Shown piece after piece: positions 31,847 to 41,236 of a stretch of 64,000 nucleotides of DNA (its first letter is position 1; each line of letters begins with the position of its first letter). A model generated the notes under the pieces. It did not search any database, was not told the origin of the DNA, and saw nothing but the letters and a program-made list of their open reading frames with translations. The DNA is taken from positions 186,001 to 250,000 of the forward strand of contig NC_013084.1 in the NCBI RefSeq assembly GCF_000142805.1. The letters are read 5' to 3'. The DNA comes from Lachancea thermotolerans CBS 6340. Its lineage: Eukaryota > Ascomycota > Saccharomycetes > Saccharomycetales > Saccharomycetaceae. A program made the translations under genes and the position numbers.

Positions 31847-32743
31847 TCATTTTCTATGTCCGTCAAGCCGCTTGCGCTCCTGGAGCACTGCCTTCTCCAG
31901 CGGAGCGCGTAGCTCATGAATCTGCAACATATCTAGAACTCGCTCCAGGTTCTTTTCGTTCAGTACAAGATGCTCCTCTGGAATCTCAGTTTCGCTCCGT
32001 AAGATGTCCGAAAACTGCGGCAGATCTGTAAATACCAACTTATGGCTCTTGTTCTCCACCAGTGACTTCAAGTGTTTAGCACCGCAGAACGCCTTGAAAT
32101 TACGGTACGCCCGGTACAGAAGGTAGAATCCCGGGACATTGGGCACGACTGGAACCAGGACCACTGGCAGCGTGAGCGGGAGGCCTAGGATGCTTAGCCA
32201 CATCTGCTTCTTGTGGTAGTTCAAGCCGTGATCCCACAGCGACTTCAGCTGCTCACGCACAGCGCGCTCCGACATCACGCTCTGGGGGTAGTACATGCAT
32301 ACAGGTCTCACATCGAGCTTGTCGACGTTCTTGAACCACTCTTGGTAGGTGAGGTTTCGAGACTCCTGGTTTTCCATAACCGTCTTCAGGATATAGCCCT
32401 CGGAAGGGACTGTGTTGAGCGAGTCTTCTGTCCACGGGGTCTTATCCAGCTGCGAATTCACCATTCGGACCAACTTTTGGTTGATCTCGCGTGGCGACTT
32501 TTCGAGCTTGCTCCATATCTTCCGTGCCTTCTCTGTGATCCTAGTTTCGTATCGCACAATCCGCGAGTTCATGTTCAAGATCTCAGAAGAGTGCTTGTGG
32601 TATAGGAATATCCTCTTGTTGGTAATCGGGATCGCGATTAGCTTCACAGGGTCTAGCACATATTTCTGGACTGTAGCCCTTTGTGGGGGCAGTCCTTGGC
32701 TCAAAAGTCGTTTTCCTAGCCCGCTAGGACCCGCTGTGCTCAT
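31847..32743 (-). CDS. Mitochondrial K+/H+ exchange-related protein (YDL183C homologue)
   Basis: A 298-residue protein (S. cerevisiae YDL183C, 320). It matches the fungal family named after mitochondrial K+-H+ exchange (Mit_KHE1). Visible features: a basic N-terminus, the segment KARKIWSKLEKSPREINQKL, and a hydrophobic hairpin at about residues 180-205 (LSILGLPLTLPVVLVPVVPN then PGFYLLYRAYRNFKAF). It is likely an inner mitochondrial membrane protein that supports potassium/proton exchange; the mechanism is not established. The ATG at 32741-32743 opens the frame. It lies between RPL41 and the LYS20 region, as in S. cerevisiae chromosome IV. Confidence 0.85.
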   Translation of the reverse strand: MSTAGPSGLGKRLLSQGLPPQRATVQKYVLDPVKLIAIPITNKRIFLYHKHSSEILNMNSRIVRYETRITEKARKIWSKLEKSPREINQKLVRMVNSQLDKTPWTEDSLNTVPSEGYILKTVMENQESRNLTYQEWFKNVDKLDVRPVCMYYPQSVMSERAVREQLKSLWDHGLNYHKKQMWLSILGLPLTLPVVLVPVVPNVPGFYLLYRAYRNFKAFCGAKHLKSLVENKSHKLVFTDLPQFSDILRSETEIPEEHLVLNEKNLERVLDMLQIHELRAPLEKAVLQERKRLDGHRK

Positions 32744-33116
32744 GCTGGTGTTGTGTTTCGATTCTCTCGAGACTATTTTTCCAACCTTCGCAGCTTGCTC
32801 TTATACTGTTCTGACAGCAATCCAGCTCTGTAAGGCACTTAAATATTTGTTCGAACTTTAGTCCATCATTTTCGCGGCCTGAGGGACACTTAAACCTTCC
32901 TAACAATATTTCTTCAGTAGCTAGCTGATCTATGTCCCCGTTGACTCATACCAGCACGGCCACTTGTCCTGTGCTATGACACCTTTTGGCTTAGCTTCTC
33001 ACTTCACGGACTCTAGGTAGTCACGGCGACAGAATTTTGTGTAGAGAATAATATATCTTACAGCTAGTACCAAAATAAAGCACACGCCAGAGAGAACTAG
33101 ACTAGCAAGGCGACGA
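32744..33116. promoter_or_regulatory. Divergent promoter YDL183C homologue / SRF1
   Basis: A 373-base intergenic region shared by two divergent genes. A TATA-like AATATATC at about 33050-33057 lies 60 bases before SRF1. No factor site is named with confidence. Confidence 0.35.
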
Positions 33117-34556
33117 ATGAGCAGCTCTCGGCCTGAAGGGGAGACATCCAATGGCGAGAAAAAATACTCTCATGCACTGGATGCAGAGCCAAGCGACTTC
33201 GGTGGTCAAAACTCAAGGGTATCGCAAGGGCATTCGTCAACTGCATCTGGGTCCGACTCGAGAGACCAAGACGGGAGTCGATCAAAGTTCCTGAATTCGT
33301 ACGGCCTCGTAGCTACTACAGTACCACCCTTTGCGCTGGACGAGCAATTGAAGCAGCAAAATCTGCGGCAGGTGCAAACTCACAGTGCACTTGTGGCTGA
33401 GAAAGAATTAGGACGATACTGCAAAGACCCATTTTTGGTGTCCCACAATTTACGGTGGGGGCCGTTTGCCGAGAACGTTGGCTCGAATGCTGCGTACTTC
33501 AACAAGGCAACCAAGCCCGCGACCGGCTCGCCGGGTTTCACGCTTTACGAGGACGATGCAGGTCCCTCGTCTAGCGCGGTTTCGACTAAGGAAGAGGAAG
33601 ACCAAGACATAAACAAGACAGCAGGCGAATCATCTTCCTACGAGGAGGACAAAAGCGTCAGTAAACAGACTCGCACGGAGGCTCCGCACGATGTGTTCGC
33701 AGACCTAAATGGGTCATGGGGTGGGAGTGAGCGACTCAACGCAATTTTCAATGGGCCCCTGTTGGACAGCGACAAGCTGACCAGCCACAAAGACCGCAAT
33801 GACTGGTCTGAGTACCTGGAGTCTGTGAAGGCCTTCTACTATACAAACGGTCCCCTCAACCAGGACCTTGAGGCAGGTCTTCGCAGGGAAGGTTCCAGTA
33901 ACCTCGACGACACAGAGGAAAACAAGCTACACACATTTTTAGAGAAGCAACGCTCGGACTTCAAAGAGACTCGAAAACACTGGAGACAGCTCGAGCGGCA
34001 AAAAAAACAAAAATGGGTCCCAACACTACGCAAACTACTTCTGGACAGTCAATATCTACCCTTAAGTTTCCGTATGTTCATTGTTATCCTGTCTGCCATC
34101 GCGCTGGGCCTGGCTATCCGCATTTTCCAAAATTCTAAAGGTGAACTTGAGTTTTCCGGGTCTTCTGTCCCGCAGCAGGCAAGCACTATCATGGCGATCT
34201 GCGTCAACTCCATCGCAGTGCTATATTTGTTTTATATTGCCTATGATGAGTTTTCTGGCAAGCCCTTGGGACTGCGGGATCCTGTGGGCAAGCTCCGGCT
34301 AATTCTGCTCGATCTACTCTTCATCATTTTTTCGAGTGCCAACCTGGCACTGACTTTTAATACACTTTACGACAAACAATGGGTGTGCACTGAGGGGAAG
34401 TACTCCGAGGATGAGCTACCAAAAATGGAATATATCTGCAGGAAGCAGAGAGCTCTGGCATCATTTCTATTTGTCGTACTTTTCATGTGGGTGGTGACTT
34501 TTACGGTCAGCATCCTCAGGGTGGTGGAGAAAATGAGTTCAGGCTCACCACGGTAA
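33117..34556 (+). CDS. SRF1: Srf1-like multispanning protein, regulator of phospholipase D
   Basis: A 479-residue protein (S. cerevisiae 437). The N-terminal 300 residues are hydrophilic, acidic and probably cytosolic. The conserved central part holds KDPFLVSHNLRWGPFAENVG and WSEYLESVKAFYYTNGPLNQ. The C-terminus has four predicted membrane helices: LPLSFRMFIVILSAIALGLA, MAICVNSIAVLYLFYIAY, LILLDLLFIIFSSANLAL and ASFLFVVLFMWVVTFTVSIL. Srf1 is known to act with the phospholipase D Spo14 in phosphatidic acid production and palmitoleate tolerance. Its position between RPL41 and CDC53 corresponds to YDL133W. Confidence 0.88.
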   Translation: MSSSRPEGETSNGEKKYSHALDAEPSDFGGQNSRVSQGHSSTASGSDSRDQDGSRSKFLNSYGLVATTVPPFALDEQLKQQNLRQVQTHSALVAEKELGRYCKDPFLVSHNLRWGPFAENVGSNAAYFNKATKPATGSPGFTLYEDDAGPSSSAVSTKEEEDQDINKTAGESSSYEEDKSVSKQTRTEAPHDVFADLNGSWGGSERLNAIFNGPLLDSDKLTSHKDRNDWSEYLESVKAFYYTNGPLNQDLEAGLRREGSSNLDDTEENKLHTFLEKQRSDFKETRKHWRQLERQKKQKWVPTLRKLLLDSQYLPLSFRMFIVILSAIALGLAIRIFQNSKGELEFSGSSVPQQASTIMAICVNSIAVLYLFYIAYDEFSGKPLGLRDPVGKLRLILLDLLFIIFSSANLALTFNTLYDKQWVCTEGKYSEDELPKMEYICRKQRALASFLFVVLFMWVVTFTVSILRVVEKMSSGSPR

Positions 34557-34804
34557 ACGTTGCCTGAAGGCAGACATTCGTCAAGTAAATTTCGAGATAT
34601 TTAAAAGAACTAACGCTCAAACTAACCGTTACATTTCTCTCGGTAGTCCCTCCTCTTGTTGCCGATGAGCCGTTGAAAGGTATGTTTTCGTAGGAGTGGC
34701 AAATCCTAATTCGTACCAAACTAAACAACCTTACGCTGGCCCAGATCGGTTAGAACTTGGAATAAGTAAGGCGATCCAGTCGGCTTTTAAGTGATTAACG
34801 CATT

Positions 34805-37228
34805 ATGTCTGACACTTTACCAAGGGCGGATGATCTAGAAGCTACTTGGAATTTCGTAGAACCAGGAATCCACCAGATATTGGGCCGTGATGGGACAGCT
34901 TCTTCAACTTTAAAGAGGGTGGATAAAGTGCTCTCACCTGCGATGTATATGGAAGTTTACACGGCTATTTACAACTACTGCGTGAACAAATCGAGCTCAG
35001 CCGGCCAATTCAACACTGATAGCAGCAGACAGAATCAGTCTTCGCTGTTGGTGGGCGGCGAAATCTACCAGAAATTAAAAGATTGCTTGCAAAACTACTT
35101 GTCAGGTCTACAAAGGGACGCAAATGAGAGTTTCTTGCAGTTTTATGTGAGACGTTGGAAGCGGTTTACCGTGGGAGCGGTGTTCCTTAATCATGCGTTT
35201 GACTACATGAACAGGTACTGGGTGCAGAAGGAGAGAAGTGACGGCAAAAGACATATATTTGACATCAACACCCTATGTCTGATGACATGGAAGGAGGTGA
35301 TGTTTGACAAAAACGTCGATCTCTTGGTGAAGGAAGTCTTGGAGCAAATAGAGCTACAAAGAGACGGTCATGTAATTCTGCAAACTGACACCACCGTCGC
35401 AATTCGGTCCTTTGTGGCTCTTGGCATTGATCCTCAGGACCTGAAAAAGCTCAACTTGAACGTTTACATACAGCATTTCGAGAAGCCGTTTTTGGAGAGC
35501 ACGCGGCAGTATTACCGCAAGTTGTCCAGGGAGTATCTCGCTTCACACTCTGTGACAGAATATATCTTCGAAGCTCAGGAAAAGATCAAAGATGAGGAAA
35601 CTAAGATCGTGCTCTATCTTGATGAGCACACTAAGAAGCTGCTGTCAGAGGCCTTGAATTCGGTTCTCATCACCGACCACTCGGAGGCTCTCGAGAACGA
35701 GTTCATCTCGCTGCTAGATTCCCGCGATGAAAACAAGATTGCTACTTTGAACAGCCTCATGCAGAGAGATATCCTACTACTGCCTAAGCTAGCTCAAGCA
35801 TACGAAGAGTATGTGAAGAAAACCGGTGAGCAAGAGATCTCTCGTCTACTCGCAGAACATAGAGCAAAGCTCAGCGAGAACGCGGAAGAGAACGCGGGTT
35901 CCAAGAAGTCTGCCGCTGGCCCAGCTGTGCCTCCTAACGAGTACGTCAAGAAGCTCATCGAGGTTTACGAGACCTTCATCAAGATCACTCGCGACTGCTT
36001 TCAAAATGGTTCTTTGTTCACAAAGGCACTGGACAATGCATGCCGTGCGTACATCAATGCGAATGAGCTGGCAATTCCACCTGGCTCACCAAAGTCAGTC
36101 ACGTCAAAGACGCCGGAGATGCTCGCCAAATACAGTGACCAGTTGCTTAAAAGATCCGCAAAAGCAACAGAGGGTGCCTCGGAGTTGTCTGCCGACGACA
36201 TTATGACCATATTCAAGTTCCTGACTGACAAGGACGCGTTCGAGACCCACTACAGAAGACTGTTTGCCAGGCGTTTGATCCATGGCACTTCGACGTCTGA
36301 AGAAGACGAGGAGATGGTTATTCAGCGCCTGCAAAGCGAGAACAGCATGGAATACACCGGGAAGATTACGAAGATGCTGCAAGACATACGACTGTCGAAG
36401 CAGCTTGAGAAAGAGTTTGAGAGCGCGATCAAAATTGCGCCAGACTACAGCAGGGCCAAATATCCTGAGTTCCAACCGTTCGTCCTTGCTGAGACCATGT
36501 GGCCTTTCTCATACCAAGACGTGGAGTTCAATCTCCCTCAGGAGTTAGTTCCCACGCACAGGGGTCTTGAGAAGCTGTACACCAACAAGCACAACGGAAG
36601 AGTGCTAAAGTGGCTGTGGCCGCTGTGCCGTGGTGAAGTGGTCGCCGACATCGGGAAGCCAGGAAAGCCCCCATTCATTTTTACTGTGACATTGTTCCAG
36701 ATGGCCATCTTGCTGGCCTTCAACGACCGCTCAACGTTTACCCTCGAGGAGATACAGGAGCACACCAGCCTGAGCGCCTCCAACATTGCGTCCTCAATAA
36801 TCCCCTTTATTAGATGGAAGCTTATCCAGCAGCAGCCACCCGGGCTCGACGCGCTCTCACGCATGGATACCCAATTTAAGCTGTCTACCCCATACAAGGC
36901 TCTCAAAACGCGCATCAACTTCGCAGCGGGCGTGAAGAGCGAAGCGCCAGGCAGCATCGGGGGTAAGAGCGGAGAGCCTTCGGAGCTTCAGAAGATTGAA
37001 AAGGAGCTCTCTACTGAAAGACAAATTTTCCTTGAGGCCTGCATCGTTAGAATCATGAAAGCCCGCAGAAAGCTGCCCCACGCGACTCTGGTCAATGAGT
37101 GTATTGCGCAATCCCACCAGCGTTTCAACGCTAAAGTTTCTCTCATTAAAAGGGCCATCGATAACCTGATTGCTAAGGAGTATCTGCAGAGGTGCGATGA
37201 CGGAGAGTCCTACGAGTATTTAGCATAA
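34805..37228 (+). CDS. CDC53: Cullin scaffold of SCF ubiquitin ligases
   Basis: An 807-residue cullin (S. cerevisiae 815). The N-terminal helical repeats (about 1-420) bind Skp1/F-box modules, beginning MSDTLPRADDLEATWNFVEP. The cullin homology domain (about 430-680) includes FKFLTDKDAFETHYRRLFAR and LPQELVPTHRGLEKLYTNKH; it binds the RING subunit Hrt1. The C-terminal winged helix has the neddylation motif IVRIMKARRKLPH with acceptor lysine K752, and the protein ends YEYLA. It assembles SCF complexes that ubiquitinate Sic1, Cln proteins and others. The start is secure. Its order after SRF1 matches YDL133W-YDL132W. Confidence 0.97.
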   Translation: MSDTLPRADDLEATWNFVEPGIHQILGRDGTASSTLKRVDKVLSPAMYMEVYTAIYNYCVNKSSSAGQFNTDSSRQNQSSLLVGGEIYQKLKDCLQNYLSGLQRDANESFLQFYVRRWKRFTVGAVFLNHAFDYMNRYWVQKERSDGKRHIFDINTLCLMTWKEVMFDKNVDLLVKEVLEQIELQRDGHVILQTDTTVAIRSFVALGIDPQDLKKLNLNVYIQHFEKPFLESTRQYYRKLSREYLASHSVTEYIFEAQEKIKDEETKIVLYLDEHTKKLLSEALNSVLITDHSEALENEFISLLDSRDENKIATLNSLMQRDILLLPKLAQAYEEYVKKTGEQEISRLLAEHRAKLSENAEENAGSKKSAAGPAVPPNEYVKKLIEVYETFIKITRDCFQNGSLFTKALDNACRAYINANELAIPPGSPKSVTSKTPEMLAKYSDQLLKRSAKATEGASELSADDIMTIFKFLTDKDAFETHYRRLFARRLIHGTSTSEEDEEMVIQRLQSENSMEYTGKITKMLQDIRLSKQLEKEFESAIKIAPDYSRAKYPEFQPFVLAETMWPFSYQDVEFNLPQELVPTHRGLEKLYTNKHNGRVLKWLWPLCRGEVVADIGKPGKPPFIFTVTLFQMAILLAFNDRSTFTLEEIQEHTSLSASNIASSIIPFIRWKLIQQQPPGLDALSRMDTQFKLSTPYKALKTRINFAAGVKSEAPGSIGGKSGEPSELQKIEKELSTERQIFLEACIVRIMKARRKLPHATLVNECIAQSHQRFNAKVSLIKRAIDNLIAKEYLQRCDDGESYEYLA

Positions 37229-37640
37229 ACGCGGCTCCATTTCATTGCAGCGGCATAATCGCGCCGCTCAAATCGAGGTGCCAATGTTTGCCAGCGCACA
37301 TTTAGTCTCTTTTAAATCACGAGCTAGCCGCGGCTTTGTCATGTCGAGGCCCGACCCGTGCTCCCCTGGAATTATATCCTGCGCTTTTTCTCTCGTGGAT
37401 ACGCTTACGCATGCATCGCTACAGTGCAGGGAATTACAATTTTACCACAGGAAAAATTTTTCACTTCCGCAGGAATAGTCATTGAATGACCAGTGCAAAT
37501 AGCGAAGCCAGTCAATATTAGATCCGGTGACTAACCGCAGCTAAATCCCATCGTTTTTGAAGCAGCTATAAAGCGGTATCTATAAGAAGTCGGCGAGACA
37601 GATTTGATATTCTGATCATAAAGCCAAAAATTGCACTAAG
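37229..37640 (+). promoter_or_regulatory. LYS20 upstream region with a Lys14-like palindrome
   Basis: This 412-base region holds the CDC53 3' end and the LYS20 promoter. TTCCGCAGGAA at 37465-37475, about 170 bases before the ATG, is one base off the Lys14 element TCCRNYGGA. Regulation by Lys14 and lysine-pathway intermediate is therefore plausible but unproved. Confidence 0.4.
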
Positions 37641-38963
37641 ATGAGCAACTCCGGATTTCAGCAAGTTACTGAATCGACTACACAAGTAGAGCGCCCTAAC
37701 CCCTACGGGCCAAACCCCGCTGACTACCTATCGAATGTGGCGAACTTCCAGCTGATTGACTCCACCCTGAGAGAGGGTGAGCAGTTTGCCAACGCTTTTT
37801 TCACGACGGAGAAGAAGATAGAGATCGCTAAGGCCCTAGATGACTTTGGTGTGGACTACATCGAGCTGACCTCGCCTGTGGCGTCGGAGCAAAGCAGGAG
37901 CGACTGTGAGGCGATCTGTAAGCTGGGATTGAAGGCTAAGATCCTGACTCACATCCGTTGCCACATGGACGACGCCAAAGTCGCAGTTGAGACCGGCGTT
38001 GACGGTGTGGACGTTGTCATCGGCACTTCCAAGTTCCTGAGGCAGTACTCCCACGGCAAGGACATGAACTACATTGCCAAGAGCGCGATCGAGGTGATCG
38101 AGTTTGTCAAGTCCAAGGGCATCGAGATCAGATTCTCGTCTGAGGACTCTTTCAGATCGGACCTTGTGGATCTGCTGAATATCTACAAGACCGTGGACAG
38201 CATCGGTGTTAACAGAGTGGGTATTGCCGACACAGTTGGTTGTGCGAACCCCAGACAGGTTTACGAGCTGCTGAGAACCTTGAAGACCGTGGTACACTGC
38301 GACGTGGAGTGCCACTTCCACAACGACACCGGGTGCGCCATCGCCAACGCCTACACCGCTCTAGAAGGCGGCGCCAGGCTGATTGATGTGGCCGTGTTGG
38401 GCATTGGTGAGAGAAATGGTATCACGCCCCTGGGTGGGCTGATGGCGAGAATGATCGTGGCTGCGCCCGAGTACGTCAAGTCCAAATACAAGCTGCATAA
38501 AATCAGAGACATCGAGAACCTGGTCGCTGAGGCCGTCGAGGTCAACATTCCATTCAACAACCCTATCACCGGCTTCTGTGCATTCACCCACAAGGCAGGC
38601 ATTCACGCCAAGGCTATCCTGGCTAACCCATCTACTTACGAGATTCTGAACCCACACGACTTCGGGTTGAAGAGATACATCCACTTCGCCAACAGGCTGA
38701 CAGGCTGGAACGCGATCAAGTCGAGAGTCGACCAGCTGAATCTGAACATGTCCGACGAGCAGTGCAAAGAGGTCACAATGAAGATCAAGAAGCTGGGCGA
38801 CATCAGGCCGTTGAGCATCGACGACGTGGACTCTATCATTAAGGACTTCCACTCGGAGATCACCACGCCACAGCTCAGAAACATGGACGCGCAGGGCAGC
38901 GACGACTTGAACAACCTCGACATCAGCGCGCCTGCCGCTAAGAAGGCTAAAAAGTCCCAGTGA
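37641..38963 (+). CDS. LYS20: Homocitrate synthase
   Basis: A 440-residue enzyme that condenses 2-oxoglutarate with acetyl-CoA, the first step of fungal lysine synthesis through alpha-aminoadipate. It shows the TIM-barrel opening [17 protein letters not shown], the metal-binding [14 protein letters not shown], and the C-terminal acetyl-CoA/regulatory part ending in a basic [11 protein letters not shown] tail. Such a tail is consistent with the nuclear localisation reported for S. cerevisiae Lys20/Lys21. One gene here corresponds to LYS20 (YDL182W) and LYS21 (YDL131W). Codon bias is high. It is convergent with the GC-rich WD40 gene 105 bases downstream. Confidence 0.97.
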   Translation: MSNSGFQQVTESTTQVERPNPYGPNPADYLSNVANFQLIDSTLREGEQFANAFFTTEKKIEIAKALDDFGVDYIELTSPVASEQSRSDCEAICKLGLKAKILTHIRCHMDDAKVAVETGVDGVDVVIGTSKFLRQYSHGKDMNYIAKSAIEVIEFVKSKGIEIRFSSEDSFRSDLVDLLNIYKTVDSIGVNRVGIADTVGCANPRQVYELLRTLKTVVHCDVECHFHNDTGCAIANAYTALEGGARLIDVAVLGIGERNGITPLGGLMARMIVAAPEYVKSKYKLHKIRDIENLVAEAVEVNIPFNNPITGFCAFTHKAGIHAKAILANPSTYEILNPHDFGLKRYIHFANRLTGWNAIKSRVDQLNLNMSDEQCKEVTMKIKKLGDIRPLSIDDVDSIIKDFHSEITTPQLRNMDAQGSDDLNNLDISAPAAKKAKKSQ

Positions 38964-39068
38964 GCACCAGCGCGCGCCGCGGGTTATGATAATCTTCTAT
39001 ATCTATAAATCATGTGTAAATGATAATACACGCAAGCAACTAACTTCAGGGATGTCCGCCCCCCGCCT

Positions 39069-39998
39069 TTATACTTGGCACACGTAGAGGCTGCCCTGCT
39101 CGGTGCTTATCAGTAACTTATCGGAGCGGGAGTCGTAGTCCATGTCTATAACGTCAAAAGCCCGTGCGGAGACCTGGCTCGCGAAGTCGAGCACCTGGCG
39201 GCCCGACGTTGCGTCGAAAAGCGAGCCCTGCGCGGCGACGAATCGGTCCTGTCTCACAAACTTGCACCGCTGAAGGAACTTGTGCGGGTTGGCGGATGCG
39301 GGGAGTGTGGCAGATGCCAGCAGCCGGGAGCCCTCCCTGGTGGGCTCCAGTTTGGCGTCGCTGACGTGTATCTGGTGGTCGAACGCGAGCGTACACAGCT
39401 TGCCACTGGCCGAAACGTCGAGAGACGTGACCGCGTCCGAGTGGGCCGCAGGCCAGCTGGAAAACGCGTGGTCTGCGCTGCGGCGGAGGTCGTAGGCTCT
39501 GATGACGGGCTCGAGCCCGGACGCGTAGACGAGGTGCTCGTTCTGCGGATCCTGGGCCACGGCGAAGAGAGGAAACTCGGAAGCGGCCTGCCACACGGGG
39601 CGCTTGGCGCCGGACGCGTCCCAGACCTTGAGGGCGCCGTCGTCGCCGACCGAGGCGAAACGGCTCTCACCCAGCGCGCGCACCTGGTTGACGACGCGGC
39701 GGTGGCCCGCGAGGCCCCGCAGCAGCTGGCCGGTTTCGAGGTCGCAAAGCGCAAGGCGGGTGTCGGACGAGCCGGTGACCGCGCAGCGGTCGCCGAGCGC
39801 GTCCAGCGCGGTGATGGCGGCGTTGCCGTGGTGGTAGCTGTCGATGGTGTAGTTTTGGCCGGAGTCCAGGTCCCAGAGCGAGAGGTGCGGGTCGAGGCCC
39901 GCGGAGAGCGCGAGCGACCCGGCGCGGAGGAGGCGGCAGGCGAGCACGGCGTGGTCGTGGGCACTGGCGAGCTCGAGGGGCGCGGGGGCGGAGGGCAT
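39069..39998 (-). CDS. WD40 protein of the U5 snRNP 40-kDa (SNRNP40/Cwf17) type
   Basis: A 309-residue, single-domain WD40 propeller with about seven blades. Local matches to human SNRNP40 go beyond generic WD repeats: LALSAGLDPHLSLWDLDSGQ, the loop GNAAITAL, GHRRVVNQV, DGALKVWDASGA, HSDAVTSLDVSASGKLCTLA, and NPHKFLQRCKFVRQDRFVAA, which corresponds to the HNF...LLRCSWSPDGSKIAAGS segment of SNRNP40. S. cerevisiae has no U5-40K subunit, so this looks like a gene lost there. The gene sits between LYS20 and INH1, where S. cerevisiae has nothing comparable. Its sequence is strikingly GC-rich and alanine/arginine-rich compared with neighbours. Another WD40 family member is possible; only an alignment or tree would settle it. 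Confidence 0.72.
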   Translation of the reverse strand: MPSAPAPLELASAHDHAVLACRLLRAGSLALSAGLDPHLSLWDLDSGQNYTIDSYHHGNAAITALDALGDRCAVTGSSDTRLALCDLETGQLLRGLAGHRRVVNQVRALGESRFASVGDDGALKVWDASGAKRPVWQAASEFPLFAVAQDPQNEHLVYASGLEPVIRAYDLRRSADHAFSSWPAAHSDAVTSLDVSASGKLCTLAFDHQIHVSDAKLEPTREGSRLLASATLPASANPHKFLQRCKFVRQDRFVAAQGSLFDATSGRQVLDFASQVSARAFDVIDMDYDSRSDKLLISTEQGSLYVCQV

Positions 39999-40066
39999 GG
40001 CGGTGGGAGGCGTGGTTGAGATGAGCTGAGGGCGGCGATGGAGATGAGATGAGCTGGGGCAGGCCG

Positions 40067-40153
40067 CACGTGACGGAGAGATGACGTCACGCGACGAGAC
40101 AAGATCCCACGTGATGTACCCGCGCCGTCACGTGACTACGTCCCTACCACGTG
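40067..40153. promoter_or_regulatory. Cluster of four CACGTG E-boxes plus a CRE-like site
   Basis: CACGTG occurs at 40067-40072, 40108-40113, 40129-40134 (within GTCACGTGAC) and 40148-40153. The palindrome TGACGTCA lies at 40082-40089. The cluster is in the 578-base divergent promoter of the WD40 gene and INH1, starting 69 bases upstream of the WD40 gene ATG. Cbf1 and Sko1/Aca1-type factors are the obvious candidates by motif. Confidence 0.65.
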
Positions 40154-40348
40154 ACAAACCACCATCCACGTCCCACCGCCCACACACCCCTGACATAAGC
40201 ACCGGGCTTACGTAAACCCACTCCCCCGCATCCCGCCCACGTCATCGCCCCACGCTGGCCCCCGCCAATCACAGCGCCCACAATTCCGCGCCCCCTCGTC
40301 CTCCGCGACCTCCCCAAACACCGCGTCCGGTTGGCGGGCGCTCGCCCG

Positions 40349-40382
40349 CGCGTGCTCGCCCGTCCGCGCGGGCGAGCACGCG
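40349..40382. repeat. GC-rich inverted repeat, 14-bp perfect stem
   Basis: CGCGTGCTCGCCCG at 40349-40362 and its exact reverse complement at 40369-40382 are separated by six bases. Just before it, GCGGGCG at about 40334-40340 and CGCCCGC at 40343-40349 form a second short hairpin. The pair lies about 195 bases upstream of INH1 and could extrude as a cruciform or form a stable RNA hairpin. Confidence 0.85.
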
Positions 40383-40576
40383 GACTGCTTTCGGTGTCCG
40401 CGCCAGCACAAAAGGGGCAGTTCTGGAAAAGCTACCGCAGCTCGCCCTGTTAGCGCAGGTGTTAAATTCGGAGCACAAAAGTCCAAAGCAGGATAATTCG
40501 CACCGGAAGGTATCGCAGAGAACCCGCTCGCACTCGCACACACCCGCACACACACACATACACAATACTCGGAACA

Positions 40577-40873
40577 ATGTTGAGCCAATCCGCACGCGCT
40601 AGTTTGAAAAAGTCTCTGAAGCTGCAGCTGCCCGCCATGCCCGCCATGCCCGCCGTGGGCGGGCGGTTCTACTCGGAGGGCTCTGTCGGGTCGCCCCGCG
40701 GCGAAGGCGCGGACGACTCGTTCGTGAGGCGGGAGCGCGCGCAGGAGGACTACTTCATCAGACAGCACGAGAAAGAACAGCTGGAGAAGTTGAGACAGCA
40801 GGTCAAGCAGCAGCAGCAGAAGATCGAGCACCTGGAGGGCCGCCTGGGCGACAAGCTGAAGGAGGGCCAGTGA
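40577..40873 (+). CDS. INH1: Mitochondrial F1F0-ATPase inhibitor (IF1 family)
   Basis: A 98-residue precursor. Residues about 1-32 are a basic, hydroxylated mitochondrial targeting sequence (MLSQSARASLKKSLKLQL). The mature part has the inhibitory segment DDSFVRRERAQEDYFIRQHE (about 48-67), followed by a heptad-rich helix EKEQLEKLRQQVKQQQQKIE that forms the antiparallel coiled coil. IF1 proteins bind the F1 catalytic interface at low matrix pH to stop ATP hydrolysis. It corresponds to INH1 (YDL181W) and STF1 (YDL130W-A). It is the last gene of the chromosome-IV-like block. A PAMPAMPAV repeat in the presequence and CA-rich leader are local oddities. Confidence 0.95.
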   Translation: MLSQSARASLKKSLKLQLPAMPAMPAVGGRFYSEGSVGSPRGEGADDSFVRRERAQEDYFIRQHEKEQLEKLRQQVKQQQQKIEHLEGRLGDKLKEGQ

Positions 40874-41236
40874 GCTAGCCGCCGCGCCGCCGCGCCGCGT
40901 AGCACTACTACATACATCATCCATACATATTCTTTAAACGTTTAGCAGCTGCCGAGAGCGGAGAGAGAGCGCGGCGACGGCTCCGTGTGTGGTGACAGAT
41001 CAGAGGGCGGGGAATGGGGGCGCGGGCGCGCGCCTCGGGTGGCCTGGCTGGTGGCCGCGAGGCGCGCGGTAGCAGCGGGAGTTGCACGCCGGCCGGCGCC
41101 CGCCTCTGGCGGGCGCCACGCGGCGTTTTATGAGTGGTCACTACGTACGGAGACCAGCGCCGGGCTATATAACGCTGAGCTGAGGTGCGTGTCGTCGTCC
41201 GCGCAGGACTTGCCCTTCGCCTCAGCACCAACAGCC
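40874..41236. other. GC-rich intergenic junction between the two ancestral blocks
   Basis: This 363-base stretch starts with a (GCC/GCG)n tract after the INH1 stop (about 40878-40900) and is GC-rich up to CMC4. It separates genes syntenic with S. cerevisiae chromosome IV from those syntenic with chromosomes XIII and XVI. No gene is seen inside; frames on both strands here are GC-driven. Confidence 0.5.

Noticed and set aside
32975-33005. CCTTTTGGCTTAGCTTCTC, partly like the 5' part of U2 snRNA
   Set aside because: The match ends before the branch-binding sequence; no further U2 elements follow.
39254-40102. 282-codon frame overlapping the U5-40K-like gene on the same strand, and a 245-codon antisense frame
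   Set aside because: Both are products of high GC content; compositions are Arg/Pro/Ser- or Gly/Val-rich with no conserved motifs.
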